Assembly (NCBI GenBank): GCA_030348385.1 | Contig: JAUCFP010000006.1 | Coordinates: 3,141,001-3,205,000 of the forward strand | DNA length: 64,000 nt | From: Cytobacillus sp. NJ13 | GTDB taxonomy: Bacteria; Bacillota; Bacilli; Bacillales; Cytobacillaceae | Direction of reading: 5' to 3' | Shown: positions 35,993-46,966 of the stretch, piece after piece | How the letters are laid out: each line of letters starts with the position of its first letter | Numbering within the stretch: the stretch's first letter is position 1 | Notes under the pieces: model-generated | What the model saw: the letters and a program-made list of their open reading frames with translations, nothing else | Databases searched by the model: none | Told to the model about the DNA's origin: nothing | Program-made: the position numbers and the translations under genes

Positions 35993-36059
35993 TTTGCATC
36001 ACTCCAATCTAAAGGTCTATTTTCATCATAAACTTTAAAGTGCTGAATATCCAAGAACA

Positions 36060-36292
36060 AAAGCGGAAGCGCCTTGATCAGATGAACTCCAACTAAAAAC
36101 CTCCACGTCCTGTGGCGAACGTTGAAGCCAGCACATCCTGTGCAAGTCCGACAGGCATAAGACGAATCACGCGGGAAACCTCCCAATTACTTTGGTCGGG
36201 CGATGTATCGCTGCCGAAGCATTCCTTGTCCTGATTTCTGGAGTGATTGTGATTGGGCTTATGACCTGAGGGGCTAGGCGCTGGAGCTGGAT
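36060..36292 (+). repeat. Dispersed structured repeat, copy 1
   Basis: This intergenic element begins GCGGAAGCGCC and ends GGGGCTAGGCGCTGGAGCTGG. It shares CCACGTCCTGTGG, CATAAGACGA and GGCTTATGACC with the copies at 45188 and 50661. Its centre is longer and different. Short complementary blocks suggest a folded RNA or a palindromic mobile repeat. It lies between pncA and the rocA terminator. Confidence 0.75.
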
Positions 36293-36351
36293 GCAGATAA
36301 TTTTTCCACAAAGTTATTTGCATCATTATATTTTATAACTTCCTAAACAAT

Positions 36352-36382
36352 AAAAAAGGAACAGCAACCAAGTTGCTGTTCC
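36352..36382 (-). terminator. Terminator of rocA
   Basis: A perfect 11-bp stem (GGAACAGCAAC / GTTGCTGTTCC) with a 3-nt loop is followed by six T on the minus strand. Confidence 0.9.
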
Positions 36383-36402
36383 CGCCTCCAATCGGAGGTT
36401 TA

Positions 36403-37950
36403 TTAATACATTTCAGATGTAGTCTTCGCCTGCATGTGCAGAAGAATGTAGTCAGGGCCGCCCGCTTTGGAGTCAGTTCCGGACATGTTGAATCCGCCGA
36501 ATGGCTGGTATCCAACGATCGCACCTGTACAGCCGCGGTTGAAGTATAAGTTTCCAACATGGAAATCTTCGCGTGCTTTTTGGATGTGCTCACGGTTCTG
36601 CGTAATCACAGCTCCTGTTAAGCCGTACTCTGTGTTGTTTGCGATTTCAAGCGCATGGTCGAAATCTTTTGCTTTTGTGAAGCCAACGACCGGCCCAAAG
36701 ATTTCTTCCTGCATTAAACGTGCATCTGGGGCAAGGTCAGCGAATACAGTCGGCTTGATGAAGAAGCCTTTGGAGCTGTCTCCCTCTCCGCCTGTCATCA
36801 GCTTGCCTTCTTCTTTGCCGATTTCGATGTAGCTCATAATCTTATCAAATGCACCCTGGTCAATCACAGGACCCATGTAGTTGCTTTGATCTTCCGGATT
36901 GCCCTGTGTCAATTCGTTTGTCAGCTCGACAACGCGGTTTAACACTTGATTGTATACATCTTCTACAATGATTGCACGTGAACATGCAGAGCACTTCTGG
37001 CCGGAGAAACCGAATGCAGAAGCCACGATAGAAGTAGCAGCCAGCTCAAGATCTGCTTCTTTGTCCACAACAATTGTGTCTTTACCGCCCATTTCTGCGA
37101 TTACACGCTTCAGCCAGATTTGGCCTTCGTTTAACTTGGACGCGCGTTCGTTGATGCGAAGTCCAACGTCACGTGAACCTGTGAATGAGATGAAGCGAGT
37201 GTCTTTATGGTCAACTAAATAGTCGCCCACTTCTGCACCGCTGCCCGGCACGAAGTTCAGAACACCCTTCGGAAGACCCGCTTCTTCCATCACTTCTACG
37301 AATTTCGCAGCCACAATCGGTGTTGTAGAAGCTGGTTTTAATAGTACTGTGTTTCCTGCCACAATTGCCGCAACGGTTGTGCCGGCCATGATTGCAAGCG
37401 GGAAGTTCCAAGGAGAGATGATGATGCCCACCCCTAATGGAATGTAGTCATAACGGTTATATTCATTCGGACGGCTGTTTACTGGAACACCGTCTTTAAT
37501 TGTTAAAATTTGGCGCGCATAGTATTCAAGGAAGTCGATTGCTTCCGCAGTATCAGCATCTGACTCGTTCCAAGGCTTTCCTGCTTCTTTTGTTAGAAGG
37601 GCAGAAAACTCATGCTTGCGGCGGCGGATAATTGCAGCAGCTTTGAATAAAACATCTGCGCGTGTTTCCGGCTTCACTTTTCTCCATGTTTTGAACGCTT
37701 CAACTGCAGCCTGCATCGCTTTTTCCGCAAGCTCGCGGTTTGCCTTTGAAACACGGCCAACTACTTCTTCTTTATTAGAAGGATTGATTGATACAATTTT
37801 ATCTTCAGTAGAAATGCGCTCTCCGCCAATTAAAAGATCATAATCCTGGCCCAAATAGCTTTCTACAGTTTGTAAACCCTTTAAATATGCTTCACGATTT
37901 TCTTCTTCTTTAAAATTCGTGAATGGCTCATGCTTATAAGGTTGTACCAT
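36403..37950 (-). CDS. rocA: L-glutamate gamma-semialdehyde dehydrogenase (P5C dehydrogenase)
   Basis: Predicted 515-residue NAD-dependent aldehyde dehydrogenase that oxidises 1-pyrroline-5-carboxylate to glutamate, the last step of proline and arginine breakdown. The catalytic Cys lies in [11 protein letters not shown] and the catalytic Glu in IAEMGGKDT; the Rossmann GSRDVGLRI is also clear. The length equals B. subtilis RocA (515). The ATG at 37948-37950 has AGGAGG eight bases upstream; the frame extends eight codons further. A cre-like site lies about 95 bp upstream, fitting carbon catabolite repression. Proline dehydrogenase is not in the window. Confidence 0.95.
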   Translation of the reverse strand: MVQPYKHEPFTNFKEEENREAYLKGLQTVESYLGQDYDLLIGGERISTEDKIVSINPSNKEEVVGRVSKANRELAEKAMQAAVEAFKTWRKVKPETRADVLFKAAAIIRRRKHEFSALLTKEAGKPWNESDADTAEAIDFLEYYARQILTIKDGVPVNSRPNEYNRYDYIPLGVGIIISPWNFPLAIMAGTTVAAIVAGNTVLLKPASTTPIVAAKFVEVMEEAGLPKGVLNFVPGSGAEVGDYLVDHKDTRFISFTGSRDVGLRINERASKLNEGQIWLKRVIAEMGGKDTIVVDKEADLELAATSIVASAFGFSGQKCSACSRAIIVEDVYNQVLNRVVELTNELTQGNPEDQSNYMGPVIDQGAFDKIMSYIEIGKEEGKLMTGGEGDSSKGFFIKPTVFADLAPDARLMQEEIFGPVVGFTKAKDFDHALEIANNTEYGLTGAVITQNREHIQKAREDFHVGNLYFNRGCTGAIVGYQPFGGFNMSGTDSKAGGPDYILLHMQAKTTSEMY

Positions 37951-38042
37951 TTTTACCGCCTCCTGAGTGTACAAATATCAAACGCCAGATCGTAGCGCCC
38001 CGTCCCGTTTTATAAACATGCTGGACAAGGTCTGCTATTTTC

Positions 38043-38056
38043 TTAAAACGTTTTCA
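38043..38056 (-). promoter_or_regulatory. Candidate CcpA cre site upstream of rocA
   Basis: On the minus strand the site reads TGAAAACGTTTTAA, matching 13 of 14 positions of the cre consensus TGWAANCGNTNWCA. It lies about 95 bp upstream of the rocA start. Repression of amino-acid catabolism by CcpA is established in Bacillus; the assignment here is inference. Confidence 0.6.
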
Positions 38057-38108
38057 TCCAAACACTATATTAACACGAAAATAACATTATCTTCAAACAT
38101 TCTCCGCT

Positions 38109-38127
38109 GATGTTATATATTAACATC
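38109..38127. promoter_or_regulatory. Palindrome upstream of rocA, possible operator
   Basis: GATGTTA and TAACATC form perfect 7-bp arms around TATAT. A looser version (TTAACAC...ATAACAT) lies at about 38070-38087. The distance of about 160 bp from rocA fits an activator site for proline or arginine catabolism, but the regulator is unknown. Confidence 0.45.
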
Positions 38128-38300
38128 CATTGATAGAAATTACGGTTTCACTTAGAACGATAAGGGGTTGAAGCTTCTTAGGTCAGGTATTGGATAAAAC
38201 TGTTATATAAAAAATTCTAGTACTGTTATTCTTATTCTTTAGAAGGGAGATCATTTTTCCTAACTTCTTTATCATTTTACAGCTATGACCTTTTTATGGA

Positions 38301-38815
38301 GACCCTTATTCTTGCTACTCTTCCTATTGGGTCGCCATTGTCCTCTATGGTGACCATTTTTCTCGAGCTTCTTCCTTTTTCGTCTTCATGAATCCTCTAT
38401 GATGACCATTTTCCTCGAGCTTCTTCCTTTTTCGTCTTCATGAAGACTCTATGACGACCATTTTTCTTGAGCCTCCTCCTTTTTCGTCTTCATGAAGACT
38501 CTATGGCGACCATTTTCCTCGAGCTTCTTCCTCTTTCGTCTTCATGAAGCCTCTATGACGACCATTTTTCTTGAGCCTCCTCCTTTTTCGTCTTCATGAA
38601 GCCTCTATGGCGACCATTTTCCTTGAGCTTCTTCCTTTTTCGTCTTCATGAAGCCTCTATGACGACCATTTTTCTTGAGCCTCCTCCTTTTTCGTCTTCA
38701 TGAAGCCTCTATGGCGACCATTTTTCTCGAGCTTCTTCCTTTTTCGTCTTCATGAAGCCTCTATGACGACCATTTTTCTCAAACCGCTTCCAATTTCGTC
38801 GCCATGCCCGCAATC
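38301..38815. repeat. 52-bp tandem repeat array
   Basis: GACCAT recurs at 38352, 38404, 38456, 38508, 38560, 38612, 38664, 38716 and 38768, exactly 52 bp apart. A decayed copy at about 38301 precedes them. Units hold the palindrome CTTCATGAAG, and most hold CTCGAG. From 38404 on they alternate between two variants (CTTCTTCC and CCTCCTCC), giving a 104-bp higher-order unit. Fifty-two is not a multiple of three, so no long frame exists. The array fills most of the gap between the rocA promoter region and the camS terminator. No spacers are present, so it is not CRISPR. Confidence 0.95.
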
Positions 38816-38830
38816 CTCTCTCCTTAAATT

Positions 38831-38868
38831 TAAAAAACCCAGAAGGTGCATCCTCTGCACTTCTGGGT
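38831..38868 (-). terminator. Terminator of the pcrB-pcrA-ligA-camS operon
   Basis: A stem of about 13 bp (ACCCAGAAGTGCA / TGCACCTTCTGGGT, one bulge) with a 5-nt loop lies after the camS stop codon. TTTTTT follows on the minus strand. Confidence 0.9.
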
Positions 38869-38877
38869 ACCCTAGTT

Positions 38878-40047
38878 CTATTGATAGATATGGACAAAAG
38901 GTTCGCTTTGGTCTGCTTTCCGGACTACGAGCGCTTCCGGGCCGTTGACGGATGAGATATTCACCTGGACTGAGATGTATTCAGGGAAGTGTTTGACAAC
39001 AAGCCCTGTTACATATTGCGTAAATCCAATCGCTTCTGCTTTTCCATAGAATTGAATGGGGATATCAATATTGACTTCCTGCAATTGGTCCTGAGCGTAG
39101 AAGGCTTTACCGATAACTCCATTGAAGTTCGGGAAGTAGGTTTCTACATCCTGTTTAAAGTTAAGAAAAGCCGTTAAATCATCACGATGATTTTTTTCAG
39201 CCGTGTTTGAAGGAAAAAGGACATATTTCTCGCTGACATCTTCCCATCCGCCTAGCTTGGTGCTTCCTTTGTCTGCCGTAGCGTATGCAAAGAAGCTTCC
39301 TGGCACAACCGAGGTTCTTGCTTGCTGTTCAAACAAAGCAATGGTTACCGGCACATCTTTCAGGCCTTTGATTTGCCGTACTCTCTGCAGTACTTCTTCA
39401 GCCAGCTTTTGACCTTCTCGTTCAATGACATCATGGTCAATCTTTGTTTCGAAAGTGGCGCCATATTGTTCCTTTTGATAATAATGGACAGAGTTCATGG
39501 CAAGGCCAATGACAACACCCCCGAGCCCCACTTTTCCATCATCATTTTTCAGCAAATAGTTGTGTTCAAGAATATGGGCAAGGTAGATCGGGCTTTTTTC
39601 ATTGTTTTTTTCAATATCTCCGCCATCAGCGATCATTGGATTTAAGCCGATATTGTCTTCTGCTTTCATCTCGCGTTCCTTCAGCTGAGCGTCAGTGAAT
39701 TTACGGTTTAGCCAGGCCTGGACTGTGGCTCTTTTTAGATACTGTCCTTCCTGGAATAAATATTTATCAGGATCAAACGTGTTTTGCGCAACTCGCATAA
39801 GTCCTGTCTCAAATTCATTGATATCATATTTGGTGCTTACATTATTGACCACGAGACCTCTGGATTCACTTGGTTCAAAAGGCAGCAGTGTTCGATAATA
39901 CTTTTCAGAAATTTTATAGTTCGGAATGATTGCCTTATCCTCTTCGTTCTTGTCTTCCTGAACAACTTCCTCCTGCTTATTAAAATTGGGCGCACAGCCT
40001 GCAAGCAGAAGGGTTAGGGATAAAGCAAGCATCATCAGTTTTTTCAC
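38878..40047 (-). CDS. camS: CamS-family lipoprotein
   Basis: Predicted 389-residue exported lipoprotein (B. subtilis YerH). The signal peptide ends in the lipobox LLAGC, so the mature protein is lipid-anchored outside the membrane. The rest is the CamS domain; in enterococci and staphylococci its processed signal peptide yields a sex-pheromone-like peptide, while the protein's own role is unclear. It follows ligA with a 19-bp gap and is the last gene of pcrB-pcrA-ligA-camS. The same order is found in B. subtilis. Confidence 0.93.
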   Translation of the reverse strand: MKKLMMLALSLTLLLAGCAPNFNKQEEVVQEDKNEEDKAIIPNYKISEKYYRTLLPFEPSESRGLVVNNVSTKYDINEFETGLMRVAQNTFDPDKYLFQEGQYLKRATVQAWLNRKFTDAQLKEREMKAEDNIGLNPMIADGGDIEKNNEKSPIYLAHILEHNYLLKNDDGKVGLGGVVIGLAMNSVHYYQKEQYGATFETKIDHDVIEREGQKLAEEVLQRVRQIKGLKDVPVTIALFEQQARTSVVPGSFFAYATADKGSTKLGGWEDVSEKYVLFPSNTAEKNHRDDLTAFLNFKQDVETYFPNFNGVIGKAFYAQDQLQEVNIDIPIQFYGKAEAIGFTQYVTGLVVKHFPEYISVQVNISSVNGPEALVVRKADQSEPFVHIYQ

Positions 40048-40066
40048 GGAGCTTACACCCTCTTAC

Positions 40067-42094
<2,028 letters not shown>

Positions 42095-42127
42095 TTAAAA
42101 GACGCCCTGGCAGGCTGCATTCTATGA

Positions 42128-44359
42128 TTATGCCTTTGTAATCGGTGCAAATTTGGCCAGCAGACGTTTAATGCCAACTGGTTTCGGGAATGCAATATCC
42201 AGCTCTGTTCCTTCGCCGGAGCCTTTTACACTGACAACTGTACCTGTTCCCCATTTTCCGTGCTGGGCTTTGTCGCCGACTTTCCAGTCAATGTCATCTC
42301 CGCCTGTGTTCGATGCAGATGGACGCACCACTGCTTTCCGCTGAGGCTGTGCTCCTCTTGAAGCAGAAGGAGATCCAAACGGTGATGATCCAAATGGAGA
42401 CGGCTTTTTAGCAGGTTCAAGGCCATCCAGCAAATCAGCAGGAATTTCTTTGATGAATCGGGATGGCGGATTCATATTCGTGCGTCCAAATAAAGTACGC
42501 ATTTGAGCGTTCGTAATGAAGAGCTCCTCTTCTGCCCTAGTGATTCCCACATAAGCAAGACGGCGCTCCTCTTCCATTTCCGATTCTTCCATTAGAGAAC
42601 GGCTGTGCGGGAATACACCTTCTTCAAGTCCAAGTAAAAAGACAACAGGGAACTCAAGTCCTTTTGCTGAGTGAAGTGTCATAAGAACAACTGATTCAGC
42701 TTTTTCGCCATCATCATCCAATTTATCAATGTCAGCCACAAGAGCCAGATCAGTCAAAAATGCGATAAGCGATTTATCTTCGCTGGCTTCTTCAAAGTTT
42801 TTCGTAACGGAAAGGAATTCATCAATATTTTCAAGACGGCTCTGTGCTTCAATGGACTTCTCGGCAATAAGCATATCGCGGTAGCCTGATTTCTCCAGCA
42901 GCTCTTCCACAAGTTCTGTCACAGATAAGTATTCCTGCATTTGTGTATAGTTTTTAACCAAATCCCTGAATTCAATAGCCCCTTTTGTAATTTTCGGGCT
43001 CAGCCCAATCAGTTCAATGGACTCAAGAGCTTCAAACATGCTCATCTCGTGAAGCTGAGCAAAGTTGGCGATTTTATCAACCGATCCGGAGCCGATTCCG
43101 CGTTTTGGCACATTGATAACACGCTGAAGGCTGATATCATCATCCGGATTTGCAATCAGACGCAGGTAAGCAAGGATGTCCTTAATTTCTTTGCGATCGT
43201 AGAACTTGATGCCGCCGACAATGGAATATTCAATGTTCGACTTTAACAGCACTTCCTCCATTACACGGGACTGTGCGTTTGTGCGGTACAAGATAGCAAT
43301 ATCCGAAAAGCTTCGCTTGCCGCTGCTGATATATTCTTTAATTTTGCCTGCAACAAACTGCGCTTCTCCCTGTTCGCTGTCGGCACGATAGTAGAAAATT
43401 TTATTGCCTTCTGCGTTTTCGGTCCAGAGGTTTTTTGGCTTTCTATTGAGGTTCTTGCTGATGACTTCGTTCGCAGCCAGCAGAATCCTTTTTGTTGAAC
43501 GGTAATTTTGTTCGAGCATAATAGCCTGTGCATTCGGGTAATCCTTTTCAAAAGAAAGGATGTTGGCTATATCCGCACCGCGCCATTTATAGATGGACTG
43601 ATCAGAATCACCAACGACACACAGATTCTTAAAACGGCTTGCCAAAAGCTTGACCAGCATATACTGCGCTCTGTTAGTATCCTGGTACTCATCCACATGA
43701 ATGTACTGGAATTTGCGCTGATAATATTCAAGCACTTCCGGCACCCTCTGGAACAGCTGAATCGTGATCATAATAAGATCATCAAAATCAAGCGCCTGGT
43801 TGCGTCTTAGTCTCTTTTGGTACTCTGTATATACATCACTTGCAACCTGCTGAATATAATCTCCTGCTGTTTTCGCATACTCTTCAGGGGTAATTAATTC
43901 ATTTTTTGCCGAGCTGATGGACCCCAGGATAGCACGCGGATCAAATTTCTTTGGATCCAGGTTTTTATCCTTTAGGATTGATTTAATCACCGATTGCTGA
44001 TCTGTTGAATCCAGAATCGTAAAATTGCGGTTATAGCCAATACGGTCAATATCTCTTCTTAAGATCCGCACGCACATGGAGTGGAACGTCGAAATCCAGA
44101 TTTCATCTGCTGCTCCGCCCATCATGTTATGAATACGGTCACGCATTTCACGGGCTGCTTTGTTTGTAAAGGTGATTGCCAGAATATTGTAGGGGTTAAC
44201 ACCCTTTTCTACCATTAAGTAAGCAATCCTGTGAGTAAGCACTCTTGTCTTTCCGCTTCCCGCTCCTGCCATTATAAGAAGTGGTCCGTCTGTTGCTTTT
44301 ACCGCATTTTGCTGCTGCGGATTCAGTCCGTTCAATAATTTATCCGTTAAAAATTGCAT
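42128..44359 (-). CDS. pcrA: ATP-dependent DNA helicase PcrA
   Basis: Predicted 743-residue superfamily 1A helicase (UvrD/Rep type), essential for replication and repair and for removing proteins from DNA. Motifs: Walker [16 protein letters not shown] (motif II), [16 protein letters not shown] (III), LEQNYRS (IV), [14 protein letters not shown] (V region) and [10 protein letters not shown] (VI). A Pro/Ser-rich linker and a C-terminal Tudor-like domain (about 680-740) bind RNA polymerase in this family. It follows pcrB with a 76-bp gap. Confidence 0.97.
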   Translation of the reverse strand: MQFLTDKLLNGLNPQQQNAVKATDGPLLIMAGAGSGKTRVLTHRIAYLMVEKGVNPYNILAITFTNKAAREMRDRIHNMMGGAADEIWISTFHSMCVRILRRDIDRIGYNRNFTILDSTDQQSVIKSILKDKNLDPKKFDPRAILGSISSAKNELITPEEYAKTAGDYIQQVASDVYTEYQKRLRRNQALDFDDLIMITIQLFQRVPEVLEYYQRKFQYIHVDEYQDTNRAQYMLVKLLASRFKNLCVVGDSDQSIYKWRGADIANILSFEKDYPNAQAIMLEQNYRSTKRILLAANEVISKNLNRKPKNLWTENAEGNKIFYYRADSEQGEAQFVAGKIKEYISSGKRSFSDIAILYRTNAQSRVMEEVLLKSNIEYSIVGGIKFYDRKEIKDILAYLRLIANPDDDISLQRVINVPKRGIGSGSVDKIANFAQLHEMSMFEALESIELIGLSPKITKGAIEFRDLVKNYTQMQEYLSVTELVEELLEKSGYRDMLIAEKSIEAQSRLENIDEFLSVTKNFEEASEDKSLIAFLTDLALVADIDKLDDDGEKAESVVLMTLHSAKGLEFPVVFLLGLEEGVFPHSRSLMEESEMEEERRLAYVGITRAEEELFITNAQMRTLFGRTNMNPPSRFIKEIPADLLDGLEPAKKPSPFGSSPFGSPSASRGAQPQRKAVVRPSASNTGGDDIDWKVGDKAQHGKWGTGTVVSVKGSGEGTELDIAFPKPVGIKRLLAKFAPITKA

Positions 44360-44435
44360 TCCTTCTCTTCACCACCATAGAAACATATGTTCTTATAATC
44401 TATTTTATCTTTTTTTATAATCATCAGCAACTGAA

Positions 44436-45122
44436 TTAAGCGCGAACAGCTTCGACAGTAGACAATGCAGCGTGCAGATCATCGTAAATGATATTTCCGA
44501 CCACAATTACGTCTGCATGCTCTGCCATTTCACTTGCCTGCTCTGCATTCACGATGCCTCCGCCGTAAAATAATACGGTTTCTTCAAGCGTATTTTTCAC
44601 CTCTGCGACCACATCAGCGTCTCCGTACTTTCCGCTGTATTCCAGATAGAAGATTGGAAGGCTGAACATCTTCTCTGCCATCATGGCATATGCCCTTACC
44701 TCATCCAATGATAAATCTGTCCGTGAATTGGTAACGTGTGCCGCTTTACATTCTTCATTCAAGATGCAATAACCCTGAACCAGAATTTCTTCCCAATTCA
44801 TAATATCCCCATATTCTTTTACAGCTTCCTGATGAAGGCCTGTAATCCACTTTACGTCGCGGCTGTTAAGGACTGTCGGAATAAAATATAAGTCAAAGCC
44901 CGGAGTAATCGAATCAATGGTTGAAACTTCCAGCACACAAGGAACAGTATATCGGCGGATGCGGGCCATTAAATCCAGCACCTTTTCCAGAGTGACTCCG
45001 TCCGTTCCGCCCACAATAATCGCGTCTGTTCCTGACTCACAAATCATTTCCAGGTTTTCATCTGATATATTTTTATCCGGATCGAGCTTAAAAACGTGGC
45101 TCCATTCGCGAACATCATACAT
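44436..45122 (-). CDS. pcrB: Heptaprenylglyceryl phosphate synthase PcrB
   Basis: Predicted 228-residue TIM-barrel prenyltransferase that joins heptaprenyl diphosphate to sn-glycerol-1-phosphate, giving archaeal-type ether lipid in Bacillus. Visible are the N-terminal [18 protein letters not shown], the [10 protein letters not shown] substrate loop and the phosphate-binding [11 protein letters not shown] and VVGNIIYDD. The ATG at 45120-45122 has GGAGG nine bases upstream and gives exactly the B. subtilis length; an upstream frame adds eight residues. It is the first gene of the pcrB-camS operon. Confidence 0.95.
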   Translation of the reverse strand: MYDVREWSHVFKLDPDKNISDENLEMICESGTDAIIVGGTDGVTLEKVLDLMARIRRYTVPCVLEVSTIDSITPGFDLYFIPTVLNSRDVKWITGLHQEAVKEYGDIMNWEEILVQGYCILNEECKAAHVTNSRTDLSLDEVRAYAMMAEKMFSLPIFYLEYSGKYGDADVVAEVKNTLEETVLFYGGGIVNAEQASEMAEHADVIVVGNIIYDDLHAALSTVEAVRA

Positions 45123-45157
45123 GCAAAATTGCCTCCATTCTATCATTCCATTTCATC

Positions 45158-45166
45158 ATTATATCA
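45158..45166 (-). promoter_or_regulatory. Extended -10 promoter of the pcrB operon
   Basis: On the minus strand TGATATAAT is a perfect -10 hexamer with the TGn extension. It ends about 35 bases before the pcrB start. No good -35 hexamer is found 17 bases upstream, where copy 2 of the dispersed repeat begins. Confidence 0.6.
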
Positions 45167-45187
45167 TTTAAGATTGGGAATAAAAAA

Positions 45188-45380
45188 TAAAAGCTGAAGC
45201 GCCTCGAACAGCCCCAACAAGCGCTGGCCGACTAAAAACGCCACGTCCTGCGGCAACGCCGGCACTAGCACATCCTGTACGTCGGAAGGCCAGTGGATGA
45301 AGTCGTTTTTTTGACTTCATCCACTGGCCTGAAGCGACCTCGATAGGCTGGGCGCTGAAGCTGGATAAAAAAGAAAAGCG
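45188..45380 (+). repeat. Dispersed structured repeat, copy 2
   Basis: The element begins GCTGAAGCGCCTCG and ends GGGCGCTGAAGCTGG. It shares CCACGTCCTGCGG and the ACATCCTGTAC region with copy 1. Its centre is a perfect 18-bp inverted repeat (45287-45304 and 45313-45330) with a GT7 loop, able to form a strong hairpin in RNA or DNA. It fills the yerC-pcrB gap, just beyond the yerC terminator. Confidence 0.78.
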
Positions 45381-45422
45381 GGAAGTCTTTATGAGGTGGA
45401 AAAAATTAATAGGGAAGACAAA

Positions 45423-45454
45423 GAAAAAAACCGCGGGAACAGCCCCATCGGTTT
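45423..45454 (-). terminator. Terminator of the yerA-yerB-yerC group
   Basis: Stem AAACCG / CGGTTT with an inner GGG / CCC is followed by a T-rich run on the minus strand, about 15 bp after the yerC stop codon. It separates yerABC from pcrB. Confidence 0.72.
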
Positions 45455-45469
45455 AAGCAAAAGGAATAT

Positions 45470-45778
45470 TTACGCTTTTTCAGCTTCTTCTTCTTTTATT
45501 CTTTCCAATGCCATTTCATAAGCATCATTTCCATAATTGAGGCATCGTTTCACACGGGAAATGGTTGCCGTGCTTGCACCCGTTTCTGTTTCGATTTTAT
45601 GATATGTTTTGCCTTCACGAAGCATGCGTGCCACTTCCAGACGCTGAGCCAGGGACTGTATTTCATTTACTGTACATAAGTCATCAAAGAAGCGATAGCA
45701 CTCTTCCAGGTCTTTTAAAGATAAAACAGACTTAAATAACTGATCCAGTTCTTTGCCTCTTAGCTTATCAATTTGCAT
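45470..45778 (-). CDS. yerC: YerC/YecD family TrpR-like DNA-binding protein
   Basis: Predicted 102-residue protein of the TrpR superfamily (YerC/YecD group). It is all-helical with the TrpR-type helix-turn-helix REGKTYHKIETETGASTATISRVKRCLNYG. Targets and ligand are not established; it need not bind tryptophan. The ATG at 45776-45778 follows AAGGGG at a long spacing of 11; the B. subtilis protein (104) has the same start region. The frame continues upstream into yerB in another phase, which is not coding for this protein. It follows yerB by 40 bp. Confidence 0.92.
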   Translation of the reverse strand: MQIDKLRGKELDQLFKSVLSLKDLEECYRFFDDLCTVNEIQSLAQRLEVARMLREGKTYHKIETETGASTATISRVKRCLNYGNDAYEMALERIKEEEAEKA

Positions 45779-45818
45779 ATATTTGCATACCCCTTTATTG
45801 TAATAGTTTTGTACATAA

Positions 45819-46874
45819 TTATTGTTTATCTTCAAAGGAAACCGTTTGCTCAAGGCCCGGGCTTGATGGAACGATGTTGATCCAGGTCTTTCCTGGCACC
45901 AGGCCAGCCTGTTTTCCATTCAATACAGGAAGAATTCGCCCGTCAATATTTTTCCATTCTGCTTCTGTCACTTTCCCTTTTTGCAGGAGATACCCTTTCC
46001 CCCCAGAAGTTAAGTTAATATCACGGCGGCCCGAGCTGTCAACCACTTTATGCTCTGCTTCTGCAATGAAGATGTTATCAAGCAGTACAGGTTCGCCGGA
46101 TTTGTAATCAGATGTAAGTTCGCCATTGGAATGCCTTTTGTATTTCTCCAGTCCCGCATCATATTCATAGATGACATTGAATAATTCATTGTCCAAGTAG
46201 GAGATCATGGCAGAGTCAGCATCCTCGCCCTGAATAGCCTTTGCATCTTCCTTCGACAGAAAATCTAGAGATTCAGGTTCGTCTTCCATCGCATAATTTC
46301 TTTCTTTTGCACCCTTCAGCACATTTTCGAATGAAATATAGGAGTTATGCGGAGCCTGGCGGAAGCTTTCCCGTTTAAACAATGTACCGTCATATTGCAT
46401 TCCATTCAGATTATCAATATAGCCCTGATCCAGCAATTCTTTGGCTTCCGGACTATAGCCATGGGCAATGTAGAGGCTGTCATAGCCTTTAGCCAGCTCA
46501 ATATAATAATCCCTCGAACTTCTGACCGGCCCTATCATTTCAGGCTGCTCGCTTTGAAAAATAGCAAGGAAACGGGTCACATCCCCTTCTGCCAGCATTT
46601 CATAGACGACATCAGCCTGGTTAATCCCGGATTGCGGACGGGCTTTTGGATGATTGTTGATCATCACCGCCACAGCCCTTCCATCCACCTCGGTTTCCGA
46701 TCCGAAGCCTGTGAGCGGATATTGAAATGGAAATTCTTTATCAGAGCTGACCCCTTTTGTGGCTTCTTCCGCTTTTTCCGTATCCTGCTTTTCAGGCTCT
46801 TCAGCTTTTTCTTTGCTGCAGCCAGAAACTAAAAGCATTGCCGCCGCTGATACAGCTATCCATCTTTTTAGCAT
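45819..46874 (-). CDS. yerB: DUF3048 lipoprotein YerB
   Basis: Predicted 351-residue lipoprotein. The signal peptide ends in the lipobox LVSGC, followed by a Glu/Lys-rich linker (to about residue 45) and the DUF3048 domain (AVMINNHPKARPQSGINQADVVYEML..., FQSEQPEMIGPVRSSRDYYIELA). Function unknown; it is conserved in sporulating Firmicutes beside yerC and pcrB. The ATG follows GGGGT near the family start. It probably shares a transcript with yerC. Confidence 0.93.
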   Translation of the reverse strand: MLKRWIAVSAAAMLLVSGCSKEKAEEPEKQDTEKAEEATKGVSSDKEFPFQYPLTGFGSETEVDGRAVAVMINNHPKARPQSGINQADVVYEMLAEGDVTRFLAIFQSEQPEMIGPVRSSRDYYIELAKGYDSLYIAHGYSPEAKELLDQGYIDNLNGMQYDGTLFKRESFRQAPHNSYISFENVLKGAKERNYAMEDEPESLDFLSKEDAKAIQGEDADSAMISYLDNELFNVIYEYDAGLEKYKRHSNGELTSDYKSGEPVLLDNIFIAEAEHKVVDSSGRRDINLTSGGKGYLLQKGKVTEAEWKNIDGRILPVLNGKQAGLVPGKTWINIVPSSPGLEQTVSFEDKQ

Positions 46875-46966
46875 TTAGCACCCCTGTGTATTTTGCTATG
46901 ATGCAGTTTCTATGTTAGCTCCACTGAGCAGTTTTTATCTCTATTATATTGCATTACTTTTATATT

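Noticed and set aside
38301..38815. Possible CRISPR array
   Set aside because: Units are joined head to tail with no unique spacers, unit length is 52 bp with internal variants, and no cas genes are in the window.
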